IMG/VR virus record: IMGVR_UViG_3300012978_000002
Coordinates: 1 to 26,058 of that record
Source: a virus
Strand: one strand, 5' to 3'
Length of the DNA: 26,058 nt
Shown: in pieces, positions 8,201 through 16,522 of the stretch
Numbering within the stretch: position 1 is the first letter of the stretch
Layout: every line of letters starts with the position of its first letter
Notes under the pieces: generated by a model
What the model was told of the DNA's origin: nothing
Seen by the model: the letters and a program-made list of their open reading frames with translations, nothing else
Database searches by the model: none
Program-made: the position numbers and the translations under genes

Positions 8201-10351
8201 TTAGCCTCCTAGTTTGACAGTGCCATCTGTTACGTTGAGCATGAAGACAAGAGGATTTGCATCATTCTGACGCTTTGCTGTGATCGAGAAGATCTCTGCT
8301 GTGCCTTGCTGCCCTACGTATTTCTGATCGAAGCTGCCAGGCTCAACAGTCTTCTCTTGCACTCTAGCCATCTGAAAGGCTTCGATTGCAGTGAGAATCA
8401 AGTTTCGTCGAATAGGATCTAGCTGACGCTTCGATTGAGTCTTGAAGCCTGCTAGAAAGTTTCCATAGAAGCCTGCAAGCGTTTGACGTGCAATGCTCGT
8501 CTTAGCAGAGTCAACTGCAGGATCAACGCTCGTTACTCCTTGCTCATAAGTCAAGCCATTCTCATCATAGAAGCTTGCAGAGATGCCGCTCGTCTTGAAC
8601 GATGCATAAGTGCTCACGTCCCAAGACTTGCATTCATCTCCTAGTCCTGTGCAGACGCTAGGAGGATATCTTAGAGCAGGATCTTCAGGCAACTGAGCAG
8701 GATTGAATCCTGGAGTCAAACAGGACCAACGAGCTGCTAGTCCTACGTCAGGATGACATACTACGTTGCCATCTTTATCAGCATAGCCTGCTTCGATGAG
8801 CTCAGGCAGCTGCCAATCTTGAGAGCCTAGGCAATAAACGACGAGCTCGCTTCTATAGGCTCCTACGCCTGGAGCTGCATTGCCTTGCGCTTGAGCTGCA
8901 GTTGTGCCGTTAGGAGGACAGATGAATGCCATCCTTGCATTATGGCCTAGAGAAGTTGCATCAATCGCATTCTGCCTGAGAGCTGTTCGAATCGCATTCG
9001 ATTGCCTGGCCGATACGATGCCGTCAATAGACTTCTTGACTGGATCTGTATAGCCAAGCGTTGCATTGATCGCAGTTCGATAGCGATCGTCAATCTGAGC
9101 AGCTGTTAGAGCTGCAGAGAGAGCATTAGGATTCGAAACAGACCATTCGAAGTCTCCTGCTCGATCCTCTAGCGTATCAATAGCGTTTGCAGATACTCCT
9201 GCATACGAGCCATCATCTACTGCAGGACGAACTTTGATCGAGACTGGATTCGTAGTGCCTGCAGCAACATCAGTGCTAATCATAGTCACAACTCTCGTTG
9301 CTAGATTAGAGCCGCTGCGCACTCGAGTTCCTGCAGGAATCGTTGTTGCCTTAGACAAGGCAGCTGTTGATGGAGAAGACTGAGCAACGAAGCCTAGAGC
9401 AGCGTTTGCAGTGCCATTCTTGACTTGAATCGTTCCGCTGCCTGCAGTCTTCGAAACAAGCCTGACGAAGCCATCGCTCGATTGCGTCAGCTGAACTGCA
9501 GGATTTGCTTCAATCTTAGTCTTGAGCTCTGCAAACGTCATCTGAGCAATATTATAAGCGTCTCCAGTGCCATAAACTGTAACGTTAGAGCCGCTCGTCA
9601 GGCCGAAGGCAGCGCTCGTTGAGTTATGAACAACTGTTACTGAAGAGCCTGTTCCTTGAGTCGTGCTCGTCAGCTTCAGTTGCGTTCCAGAGACAGAGGC
9701 AACGCTCAAGCCTAGAGTTGCATTGATCCTGCTAACGACAGCGTTGACGTTATTATCTCCAGATTGAAAGATAACTGTCACAGGATTCGCTCCATCAAGG
9801 CCAATCTGCAGAGTCTCTCCTCCAACAATATTGCTGAAGACTCCTCCTGTGCCTGTTAGGCTAGCTGCAGTAGCGCTAAACGTTACAGTTACATCTGAGG
9901 CTCCGTTTGCGCTATAGATGAACGTCAAGCCGTTAGCTAGCACGAACGGAGGCTTCAGAGTCGATTGAGTGAACGCTCTTGGAGTGAACGTTACTTCTCC
10001 GATGCTCGTATCGACTCGACAGAAGACAAGCCCTCCAAAAGTCTTGTTTGCGATTTGAACGAATGCATTGCCGTTGAAGTATTCAGAGCCTCCGCTCCTT
10101 AGAGCGCAAGGATATTGATATTTGCTTGAGCCATACGTATAGCCAAAGCCTCCGAATCCTGAACGGCTTGCAGCACTGCTGATTCTCGTTGGAGTGTTGA
10201 ACGGCCCATCTTCGAACTCTCCTACAACGCAGATCGTGCCGAAAGGAGGAGTTGCTTGAGAAGATGCTGCAGGACTGTCAACAATAACAACTCCTGAGAC
10301 TGAGCTTAGAACAGATAGAGATGGAAGTGCAGAGTAGCGTCTTACGAACAT
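8201..10351 (-). CDS. Tail sheath protein with inserted beta domains
   Basis: A 716-residue protein with the contractile sheath layout. The N-terminus contains GTICVVGEFEDGPFNTPTRI and a glycine-rich GFGGFGYTYG. The C-terminal half contains a KSIDGIVSARQSNAIRTAL-type helix and the ending VFMLNVTDGTVKLGG, with an FYGNFLAGFKTQSKRQLDPI segment typical of the conserved C-terminal domain. Residues about 177-253 and 267-325 form two tandem insertions with a repeated pattern of beta strands, an Ile-Asn helix end and an LKLTST or VRLVSK strand. Related insertions occur in sheath proteins of other large phages and probably decorate the tail surface. The protein contracts around the tube to drive injection. 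The ATG at 10351 overlaps the upstream gene by 10 bases. Confidence 0.9.
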   Translation of the reverse strand: MFVRRYSALPSLSVLSSVSGVVIVDSPAASSQATPPFGTICVVGEFEDGPFNTPTRISSAASRSGFGGFGYTYGSSKYQYPCALRSGGSEYFNGNAFVQIANKTFGGLVFCRVDTSIGEVTFTPRAFTQSTLKPPFVLANGLTFIYSANGASDVTVTFSATAASLTGTGGVFSNIVGGETLQIGLDGANPVTVIFQSGDNNVNAVVSRINATLGLSVASVSGTQLKLTSTTQGTGSSVTVVHNSTSAAFGLTSGSNVTVYGTGDAYNIAQMTFAELKTKIEANPAVQLTQSSDGFVRLVSKTAGSGTIQVKNGTANAALGFVAQSSPSTAALSKATTIPAGTRVRSGSNLATRVVTMISTDVAAGTTNPVSIKVRPAVDDGSYAGVSANAIDTLEDRAGDFEWSVSNPNALSAALTAAQIDDRYRTAINATLGYTDPVKKSIDGIVSARQSNAIRTALRQNAIDATSLGHNARMAFICPPNGTTAAQAQGNAAPGVGAYRSELVVYCLGSQDWQLPELIEAGYADKDGNVVCHPDVGLAARWSCLTPGFNPAQLPEDPALRYPPSVCTGLGDECKSWDVSTYASFKTSGISASFYDENGLTYEQGVTSVDPAVDSAKTSIARQTLAGFYGNFLAGFKTQSKRQLDPIRRNLILTAIEAFQMARVQEKTVEPGSFDQKYVGQQGTAEIFSITAKRQNDANPLVFMLNVTDGTVKLGG

Positions 10352-11055
10352 GTTTCGATCCTTACATCAAAGTCTTGGAAAACAGGTTTATAAGGCTTGC
10401 AATGGAATCGTTGGCACTGCCAGCTGATTCGCAAGCCTGCTCGATAGATTGAAGTCTGGCCGCCTTCATCATTGATAGATTCTACACTATCTTCAAGCCA
10501 AACTGAACAATAAGGCCCTATTCTTGATGAATCTGCAGAAGGCAGCCTTCGCCATTGATCTCTTATCACAGGAGGCAGTATAGCAAGAGGAACAGGCAAG
10601 AACAACAGATTTTTATGTTCTATGTCTCCTAGAAAGACTTGCTTGACTGCATTATAGAGCGCTCTGCATTCATAAAGCATCTGCGCCCAAATCGTCAACG
10701 AAAGCGTTCCTATATCTTCTTCAGTGCCATAAAGAACCCAAGATTTTGTTTTGTCTGTTATATCATTGCCTTCTTTATCAACGAGAGCAATAGGATCAGC
10801 TGCGTTTCTCTCTAGCAGAGAAACTCTAGAGATTTGCAAAGCTGGCAGCCTCAAGCCTTCGAATGACATAACTGGATCGCTATATATTTTAGCAAACTTT
10901 ATGAGCTGTCCGTTCTCAACTCTTGCTTCAAGTTGGCTGCATATTTGAGCAAGAACTTCAATGACTGCTCGCTCAGGAGAGCACTCAGCAACAGCCTCAG
11001 CAGGCAACTTGCTTATCTCTAGCCTTTGATCGTCTTCTGCAGTCCAGTAACTCAT
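10342..11055 (-). CDS. Probable tail completion/terminator protein
   Basis: A 237-residue soluble protein directly upstream of the sheath gene. I recognise no named family by sequence. The gene lies where many phages encode the tail terminator or tail-to-head joining protein. Features are a mixed alpha/beta composition, a helix PERAVIEVLAQICSQLEARV near residues 27-46, a strand-rich centre (LPALQISRVSLLE) and a C-terminal strand set with several Cys and Trp residues (RISWQCQRFHCKP). The start ATG at 11055 overlaps the upstream stop as ATGA. The role is inferred from gene order only. An alternative is a minor tail protein of unknown place. Confidence 0.5.
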   Translation of the reverse strand: MSYWTAEDDQRLEISKLPAEAVAECSPERAVIEVLAQICSQLEARVENGQLIKFAKIYSDPVMSFEGLRLPALQISRVSLLERNAADPIALVDKEGNDITDKTKSWVLYGTEEDIGTLSLTIWAQMLYECRALYNAVKQVFLGDIEHKNLLFLPVPLAILPPVIRDQWRRLPSADSSRIGPYCSVWLEDSVESINDEGGQTSIYRAGLRISWQCQRFHCKPYKPVFQDFDVRIETCS

Positions 11056-11510
11056 AGATTCCTCAAACGAGCCTTGAGCCAGGCAAGGCTTGCTAGAGTA
11101 GCGTTTCTAAGAATATATTTGGCAGGAACGCCTCTGCTAGCAATCTTCCTTGCAATGGCTCTGGCTGCCTGATAAACGCCTCTGTTGCTAATGATTCCTT
11201 TTCTTAGAGCCCATTCTCGAATGACTCTTAGAGGAACAGGGCCTGGCCTACGGCCTACTTCGATCCAAAGAGAATGCTTAGCAACGTTGCCAACGATAGC
11301 GCCTCTTCTAGTTGGCTTTGCTTCAAACGCTGCTCGATATTGGCCTTTATCAACAGGAGGATAAGGCTGAGCAGAGTTGATCGCTGAAGGAATCGAGACG
11401 CCTTGCATATGCAGCGCAGTCTCATAGAGAGCAGCTCTCGCTTTCATTGGATGCTCTCTAGAAATCTTAGCAAGTTCTTTAGGCAGATCTTTCAATGAAA
11501 TGCTAGCCAT
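11052..11510 (-). CDS. HK97 gp10-like tail-completion protein
   Basis: A 152-residue basic protein whose pattern fits the HK97 gp10 or neck-type families: an N-terminal helix, then residues 42-75 with YPPVDKGQYRAAFEAKPTRR and GAIVGNVAKHSLWIEVGRRP, and a C-terminal basic helix (YILRNATLASLAWLKARLRN). The sequence of a DKGxLR-like turn, a short strand and the W-x-E-x-G-R-R-P block is characteristic of this family. These proteins sit at the head-tail junction. The gene starts 8 bases inside the upstream gene and overlaps the next by ATGA. The family match is moderate and the position is right. Confidence 0.62.
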   Translation of the reverse strand: MASISLKDLPKELAKISREHPMKARAALYETALHMQGVSIPSAINSAQPYPPVDKGQYRAAFEAKPTRRGAIVGNVAKHSLWIEVGRRPGPVPLRVIREWALRKGIISNRGVYQAARAIARKIASRGVPAKYILRNATLASLAWLKARLRNL

Positions 11511-11991
11511 AAGGAGCCCCCATTCCTGGCAACGGCCTCAAGATAATATGCCATGAGCAACTAGCTGCTTTATGAAATGGAGCGCCTTGAAGCTGATATC
11601 TTCGAACAGGCCCTCCATCTTCTTGAATCTCATAATGAGAAGATTCGTTCTGAGCCAACTGGCCGAACGTTGAGAGCGTCTCCTCATCTAGAATCAGCGA
11701 GTCGCTTATATCTCGAACAAGAACAGTTCCTTGTTCATAAGTTCCTGCTTCTGAGACGAGATACGTTGAGAGCAAGGCTTCATCTTCTTGAACGTCAGGA
11801 GGCACAATCTTATTGCCTACTTTGCCGCAGCCTAGCTCAAATCGCTTCTCAACGAAGCCTCCTCTGCCTGGCTCCTCTGAATATTTTCTAAGAACAAGAA
11901 AAACTCTATATGTTCTATCTCCAACTCTGGAGTGAGCTCGAGCTCTTGCACAAGCTACTCTTGCGCTGATGCACTCCAGGAGAGATTTCAT
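11503..11991 (-). CDS. Neck-region protein of unknown family
   Basis: I place the start at ATG 11991 (MKSLLECISARVAC, 162 residues). It overlaps the upstream stop as ATGA and has ACGAGG about 5-6 bases before it. The longest open frame begins at a TTG at 12042, inside the upstream gene by 55 bases and without a ribosome site. The protein begins with a Cys/Arg/Ala helix, continues with beta strands (TYRVFLVLRKYSEE), an acidic middle and a Trp-containing strand near the end (CSWHIILRPL). It lies between two neck-type genes, so a head-completion or connector role is likely. No family is recognised. Confidence 0.5.
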   Translation of the reverse strand: MKSLLECISARVACARARAHSRVGDRTYRVFLVLRKYSEEPGRGGFVEKRFELGCGKVGNKIVPPDVQEDEALLSTYLVSEAGTYEQGTVLVRDISDSLILDEETLSTFGQLAQNESSHYEIQEDGGPVRRYQLQGAPFHKAASCSWHIILRPLPGMGAPYG

Positions 11992-12419
11992 AAGAGCCTC
12001 GTTCCAAAGATAGTGCCAGAACTGTTGCTGATCATCTGCCAAGCTTCTGAGCGCCAGTTGACAGGATGATCAATATAACTTGATAGCATGCAGATAGCTA
12101 GCTTGATTCGTTTGAGAGAAATCTTATCGCCAGCCTCAGGATCGAATCGAAGCTTATCGACTTGAACAATATCAGGAGGCATGCTGCACTCGCCGCAGCC
12201 TGCATTCAAATACGCTCTGATCATGGCCAAGATTTGATCAGCCATAGCTAGAATCTCAGCCTTCTGAGCTTCAGTCATCCTTTTTAGCTTGATGTCGAGT
12301 ACAGTCGAGAGCTCATCTGTTGCAGTAATATAGCCTGCAACAGTTACGCTCTTCCTATTCGCTTGCCAGAAGAGCGCTCTGCTTACTCGACTGTACTCGT
12401 CATCACTCCAACTCGTCAT
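11988..12419 (-). CDS. Head-tail connector-like protein
   Basis: A 143-residue, mostly helical protein immediately after the major capsid gene, the usual place of the gp6-like head-tail adaptor. A first helix (SDDEYSRVSRALFW), a middle helix (MTEAQKAEILAMADQILAMI) and a Cys pair (AGCGEC, near residue 75) are visible. A fourth helix near 105-118 precedes a Trp-containing end. Its ATG overlaps the stop of the capsid gene by one base (TGATG), so translation is probably coupled. The assignment is from gene order and helical content. The CGEC pair could bind a metal or form a disulphide, but there is no second pair. Confidence 0.52.
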   Translation of the reverse strand: MTSWSDDEYSRVSRALFWQANRKSVTVAGYITATDELSTVLDIKLKRMTEAQKAEILAMADQILAMIRAYLNAGCGECSMPPDIVQVDKLRFDPEAGDKISLKRIKLAICMLSSYIDHPVNWRSEAWQMISNSSGTIFGTRLL

Positions 12420-13876
12420 CAGATTGGACTCGCATATTGCAAGACGACTGCTCGCTTCAGAGGAGAGTTATCTGCAGTGTTTGAGAGCGAGTAGACGTCC
12501 GTTGGCAGAGTAATATCGAACGTCTTTGCTACAGACACTGTGCAGACTCTAGCTAGAGGATCCAAAGGAGGCCGAATCAGCATAACCCAGCCATCAGCCT
12601 CAACGGCTACTGTTGGAGCTCCTTGATAGGAGAAGATAGAGACTTGATTAGAGATTTGATGCATCGTTGGAAAATAAGACTTATAGCGCATCAAATCGAC
12701 TCGAGTCTCTCGCATTACTGCAGCTCCAGTCATGACTGCGTAGCGAATGTTTACTCCTGAAGAGTTTCGAACTGGCAGGCCGCAATCTTTCATCGTTAGG
12801 CTCTGGCCTGAGTTTACTCCAATATTGCCAACGAGAGAAGGAGAAGTCTTGCCTGGCGCAGGACTATCGTTGTTCTCAATCAGAGTAATGCCCAAGCTTG
12901 GAACGAATGCAGAGCCTGCTTGAAACACTGGAGAGAGCTCTTTCGTCTGAAATGCTTGCCTCCAAGCCGTATCATTATTGATGAGCATGCCAAACTCTGG
13001 CCCTACATGCAGATGATACGTATTCGTTGAAGGATGAGGAGGAACTCCTAGATCTACGAGTCGAGTCTTCATTCGAAGAATCGATTGCAGCGTAGGATAA
13101 TCTTCAGCTCCTGATGCAAGCGATAGCGCCTCAGAGCTAGGCTTATTGTTTGGCCGCACGATGAACGGAGGCGTTGTGCCAACGTAGCAATAGGAGTTGA
13201 CAGTGACGTTGTTTGCTAGATTCGCACTCAGAGTCAACGTTCCTGGCCCGTTAGGAAACTTAGGATCGTCAGGAGTCACTCCTGTAACGTTAGCAGTGAA
13301 CGTTGTTGAGCTGACAATCGTAATCAAAATAGGATTTGTGCTCGAGACTGGAGTAGGCCTGCCATTGATATATTGCTCAGAGAAGCCAGCCAACGAGTCA
13401 ACATAGAGAACGTTATCGCTCGTTGTTTGAGCTCGTCGAATAATGCTCTGGCCTTGAGCATATCGAAAGATAGCATTCCTTGCTACTCGATTGTCAGTCA
13501 TGCCGCACCAAGTTGCAAGGGCTCGAAGCGTATCAACGACTCCGTCTCCAATCCTTGCATAGAGAGCGTCAGCACTAATATCCATTGCGTTTGCATAGGG
13601 CCTAGGATTCGCTGTCCAGACTTCTGAAACGAACTGAGCTCGATTGATATCGCTGACGCTAGGATCAATAGGCTTCAGATCTACATCTAGGCCTGAGATG
13701 CGATTCCAAGTCAGAGTCTGGCCGCTATGCTCTGCAAGAATATCTTGAACTGCATCCTTACGATATTGTGAAGTAGCCATAAGAGGCCCTTCGACGACTT
13801 GAGCAAGCATGTTCGTCTGAATCAGATTCGTCAATGCTGGCCCAAGAACAGAATCAACATTAGGAACGAAAGCCAT
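12419..13876 (-). CDS. Major capsid protein
   Basis: A 485-residue protein just downstream of the scaffold gene, with an HK97-fold coat-like plan. The N-terminus is MAFVPNVDSVLGPALTNLIQ. An early DILAEHSGQTLTWNRISGL strand is followed by a long region (residues about 150-240) rich in Thr, Val, Asn and Pro that looks like an inserted surface domain. The later part has capsid-like patterns such as NTYHLHVGPEFGMLINND and VNIRYAVMTGAAVMRETRVD. There is no visible prohead protease site or protease gene nearby, so maturation may proceed without cleavage, as in P22-type systems. A GAGG ribosome site lies 9 bases before the ATG at 13876. Position next to the scaffold supports the call strongly; the exact family is less certain. 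Confidence 0.8.
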   Translation of the reverse strand: MAFVPNVDSVLGPALTNLIQTNMLAQVVEGPLMATSQYRKDAVQDILAEHSGQTLTWNRISGLDVDLKPIDPSVSDINRAQFVSEVWTANPRPYANAMDISADALYARIGDGVVDTLRALATWCGMTDNRVARNAIFRYAQGQSIIRRAQTTSDNVLYVDSLAGFSEQYINGRPTPVSSTNPILITIVSSTTFTANVTGVTPDDPKFPNGPGTLTLSANLANNVTVNSYCYVGTTPPFIVRPNNKPSSEALSLASGAEDYPTLQSILRMKTRLVDLGVPPHPSTNTYHLHVGPEFGMLINNDTAWRQAFQTKELSPVFQAGSAFVPSLGITLIENNDSPAPGKTSPSLVGNIGVNSGQSLTMKDCGLPVRNSSGVNIRYAVMTGAAVMRETRVDLMRYKSYFPTMHQISNQVSIFSYQGAPTVAVEADGWVMLIRPPLDPLARVCTVSVAKTFDITLPTDVYSLSNTADNSPLKRAVVLQYASPI

Positions 13877-13887
13877 GATTTATATCC

Positions 13888-14472
13888 TCAATAGACGTTG
13901 TTGAACCCCAAAGATTGCATGATCCTTCTGCGCTCTTCAGGAGAGACTTTAGTCAAATCCTGTTTGATCGAAAGCTTATCAGGCTTCAAATCATTAGCCT
14001 GAAGTTGATGTTGCCCTAGAGGAGGAGGCGCTGCTGTCGAAGTCGCTTCAGCAGAGCCTTTGAACAGAAATGGAAGCTTCTTCTTTAGATCTGAGATGAA
14101 CGCCTCCATCTTATCAGGATCTACGTTCTGTGCGTTTGCATAGGCAAGAACAATAGGCACAGCATCCTTGATAACGTCAGCCTCTGCAAGAGCTGCTCGC
14201 CGAAGCGAAGTCTGAATCGCCAGATTCGCAGCCTCAAGCTTAGCCTCTGCCTTTGAAAGACGCTTCTGAGCCTCTTCATATTCAGCTCGAAGCTTATCAG
14301 TCTCTGAAGGCTCCTCTTTCTTCTTCGCTTCAGGCTCCTTAGCCTTAGCAAGAGCCTCCTTGAGCTCGTCTAGACTCGATACGCCAAGCTTAGCAAGAAC
14401 TGCCTGCGCAATCTTATCTGCATTCAGTTCCTGCTTAGCTGACTCCTGTTGCTGCTGAACTTCTGACTCCAT
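13888..14472 (-). CDS. Capsid scaffolding protein
   Basis: A 194-residue, highly charged, helical protein directly upstream of the capsid gene. Residues about 20-110 carry Lys/Glu/Ala heptads (EEPSETDKLRAEYEEAQKRL continuing to about residue 95) that predict a long coiled coil. The C-terminal part has a Pro-rich hinge (about 150) and then a basic helix (VSPEERRRIMQSLGF), like the coat-binding ends of scaffold proteins. Composition and position are typical of scaffolds. Its ATG overlaps the upstream stop by one base (TAATG). No protease domain is fused to it. Confidence 0.8.
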   Translation of the reverse strand: MESEVQQQQESAKQELNADKIAQAVLAKLGVSSLDELKEALAKAKEPEAKKKEEPSETDKLRAEYEEAQKRLSKAEAKLEAANLAIQTSLRRAALAEADVIKDAVPIVLAYANAQNVDPDKMEAFISDLKKKLPFLFKGSAEATSTAAPPPLGQHQLQANDLKPDKLSIKQDLTKVSPEERRRIMQSLGFNNVY

Positions 14473-15626
14473 TAGACAATCCCTGAAGTGTTATCAGTCA
14501 AGAGAGCAGGAATAGCATTCGAAATCGAATGCCTTCGAGGCTCCTTGCTTCGAGTCCAATAGACTAGTTCAACAGTTGCTCCTGCTCCTGTTACTTCGCC
14601 AGCAGCAAAGGCTACGCTTGTGCCAGCACTATTAGGAGCAGCACTATTTGCAGCAGCTGCAGAGCCTCGACGAAGAGGAGTCTTCTCTCCGAGTCCTGTG
14701 CTGCCAGTTAGAACTTCTGCAAAGAGAAGCTTTGCAATAGGATACGTTGGAGTAGCTGCGTCGCTAGCAACTGCAACAACTTCTCGCACAGGAGTTAGAG
14801 CTCCTTGCAAATCCAAGTTGTTCAGCATTGTGCCAATCGCACAGCTTGCAAAGAAGCGACTCATCTGATTGAGATCGCCAGTATCTAGAACTTTTCGACC
14901 GTTAGCCATGTTGCACCATAATAAATATTTTTTGCCAGAGATCCAGAAGACGACGCTAGGAGCAGTGCCTGAAACTTCTAGCTTCTTAGGCAGATCTGTT
15001 GCAGCAAATCGTAGAACATGAGGCCCTACTCCTAGATGATAATCAAAGCCTGAGCCATAAAGATCTTGTTGCGTTAGGCCAAGAAGAGAAAGGGCATTGC
15101 CTGAAATAGAGAGCAATCCAAAGGATCGCCCTGAAGCTTTCGCATCAGCTCCTCCTGTGTTCGAAGAGCTAAGAACAAGATGATTCGAAGCATTCACTGA
15201 AGCTATTGGAGCGTTCATATTATAGTTGATTTTTCTAGCAACGAGATCAAGAGTCGTATCTGTTGCAGCGAATGTCGTTGTGACTGCTGGATTGCTATCA
15301 AGAACAATCGTTATGCTTTTGCCATCGAGGCTAGCAGTTGGAGCTGAAACGTTGCCTTCGATGCTTGGAGCTACGCCTCCAACTCTGAGAATCAAATCTG
15401 CGCTTGCTCCAGTTTGAACAATAAGTCTTTCAATCTGAACGACGCTCGTAGGCACTGCAATGAACTTAGCTCCTGGAGCGCCTTGCGTTGCAATAGACAT
15501 AGGCGTTGGATCTGAGAAATCATGCACTGAAGCGTTAGCCTCTGCAATAGAAAGGCCGTTCGCTTGCGTAGGCGAATCTAGATCCTGAACGATCAGATCC
15601 AACGTTAGTTTCCAGCTTACTGCCAT
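14472..15626 (-). CDS. Structural protein, possible head decoration, with FlgK-like beta domain
   Basis: A 384-residue protein between the Mu F-like head gene and the scaffold. I do not recognise a named family. Residues about 100-185 form a module closely like those inserted in the tail sheath: KSITIVLDSNPAVTTTF, then LDLVARKIN, then NHLVLSSSNTGG, then a LLGLT ending. This strand-helix-strand pattern is also seen in flagellar hook proteins and other surface-exposed structural proteins. The rest is beta-rich with Ala/Ser-rich loops near 320-345. The gene has its own strong promoter, with the -10 box ending 9 bases before the ATG, and no convincing ribosome site. Its product may therefore be needed in large amounts. 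A decoration or minor capsid role is inferred. Confidence 0.5.
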   Translation of the reverse strand: MAVSWKLTLDLIVQDLDSPTQANGLSIAEANASVHDFSDPTPMSIATQGAPGAKFIAVPTSVVQIERLIVQTGASADLILRVGGVAPSIEGNVSAPTASLDGKSITIVLDSNPAVTTTFAATDTTLDLVARKINYNMNAPIASVNASNHLVLSSSNTGGADAKASGRSFGLLSISGNALSLLGLTQQDLYGSGFDYHLGVGPHVLRFAATDLPKKLEVSGTAPSVVFWISGKKYLLWCNMANGRKVLDTGDLNQMSRFFASCAIGTMLNNLDLQGALTPVREVVAVASDAATPTYPIAKLLFAEVLTGSTGLGEKTPLRRGSAAAANSAAPNSAGTSVAFAAGEVTGAGATVELVYWTRSKEPRRHSISNAIPALLTDNTSGIV

Positions 15627-15634
15627 TGCCTATT

Positions 15635-15662
15635 ATTATAGCACAAAATAAAAATATTTCAA
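15635..15662 (-). promoter_or_regulatory. Promoter of the decoration-like/scaffold/capsid operon
   Basis: TTGAAA (15657-15662), a 16-base A/T-rich spacer and TATAAT (15635-15640), with GTGC before the -10, lie on the minus strand. The -35 box overlaps the stop of the Mu F-like gene. The last base of the -10 is only 9 bases from the ATG at 15626, so the mRNA would have a leader of about 1-3 bases. It shares GTGCTATAATA with the packaging-operon promoter and the plus-strand promoter. Confidence 0.7.
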
Positions 15663-16522
15663 GCGATCCAGGAGTCTCTCCAAGGAATAACAACTTCTCG
15701 ATCGTTCGGCCTAGCAGGAGGCCTCAAATAAGTTCTGCCTTTGCCATCGATAAACTCTTCTTCGAGCTCTCTAACTTGGCCATGAACGCCTCTAGAGTCA
15801 TAAGCCGTTCGAGCATCGAACGTCGCTAGAATCTTCTTCTTCAAATCAGGAAAGTTCTGCTTTCTCTGCTCCTGCATCTCTTGCATATGGCCCTCATTAT
15901 AAGCGTTCATAATCTCCGTTCGGACAAGCCTCTCAAGCCTCCAAGATTCAGCTGTTACGAGGCCTTCTTGCTCAATCGCTCTTCGAACTTCGCCAATGGA
16001 TTTGCCTTGAAGCACATCAGTATTTAGACGTTTCTCAATGCTATTCAATGCACTCCTAGTCCAGTTTTTGACACTCGATTCGAACTGATAAGCTAGCAGC
16101 CTCGTTGCTGCAGCATATTCAAGAGAAAGAGGCTTCAGCACTCCAGGCTTGAGCTGCTCAAAGAAAGCTAGCAACTGCACTGTATCCTTCGCTCCTAGAG
16201 CCTTCATAAGATTTGCATTCTTAGCAAGCATGGCTGCAAAGTGAGGCTCTAGATGCTGCAGAACGTCTCGAATCTGAATCAGAGCTGCGATCGTCTCTGC
16301 ATGCGTCCAAGTTAGCTCCTCTCTGCCGAAAGAAAAAGCTTTCAAGCGCTTCAAAAGCACTTCTTCTGCATGCCTGAGAACTCGAAGCATCTCTCTTCGG
16401 CCTGCTCTCAACGCTGCATCTCTGTTCCTTTGAACAATCTGCTGCGCTAGAGCATTGCTGTTGCCTCCTGAACGCCCCCAAGCCTTAGGAACTGTTGGCT
16501 TGCTCTTGCTCTTGCTCTTCAT
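15659..16522 (-). CDS. Mu F-like minor head (head morphogenesis) protein
   Basis: A 287-residue protein after the portal gene, the conserved place for this family. The C-terminal half has the family pattern: a helix with GKSIGEVRRAIEQ, then WRLERLVRTEIMNAYNEGHM, a strand with ATFDARTAYDSRGVHGQV, and PPARPNDREVVIPWRDSW at the end. In many members the last motif reads PxHPNCR; here the Cys is replaced by Asp. The N-terminal 20 residues are a basic Lys/Ser repeat that overlaps the portal gene in another frame. The protein is packaged in small numbers in the head and may be ejected with DNA. The start ATG at 16522 lies 38 bases inside the portal gene. Confidence 0.82.
   Translation of the reverse strand: MKSKSKSKPTVPKAWGRSGGNSNALAQQIVQRNRDAALRAGRREMLRVLRHAEEVLLKRLKAFSFGREELTWTHAETIAALIQIRDVLQHLEPHFAAMLAKNANLMKALGAKDTVQLLAFFEQLKPGVLKPLSLEYAAATRLLAYQFESSVKNWTRSALNSIEKRLNTDVLQGKSIGEVRRAIEQEGLVTAESWRLERLVRTEIMNAYNEGHMQEMQEQRKQNFPDLKKKILATFDARTAYDSRGVHGQVRELEEEFIDGKGRTYLRPPARPNDREVVIPWRDSWIA

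Noticed and set aside
8210-8245. Plus-strand TTGACA within the end of the sheath gene
   Set aside because: No -10 box at proper spacing and nothing to express downstream on the plus strand.
11992-12042. Longer start (TTG at 12042) of the neck protein
   Set aside because: It would overlap the upstream gene by 55 bases without a ribosome site. The ATG at 11991 forms an ATGA junction, as at several other genes here.
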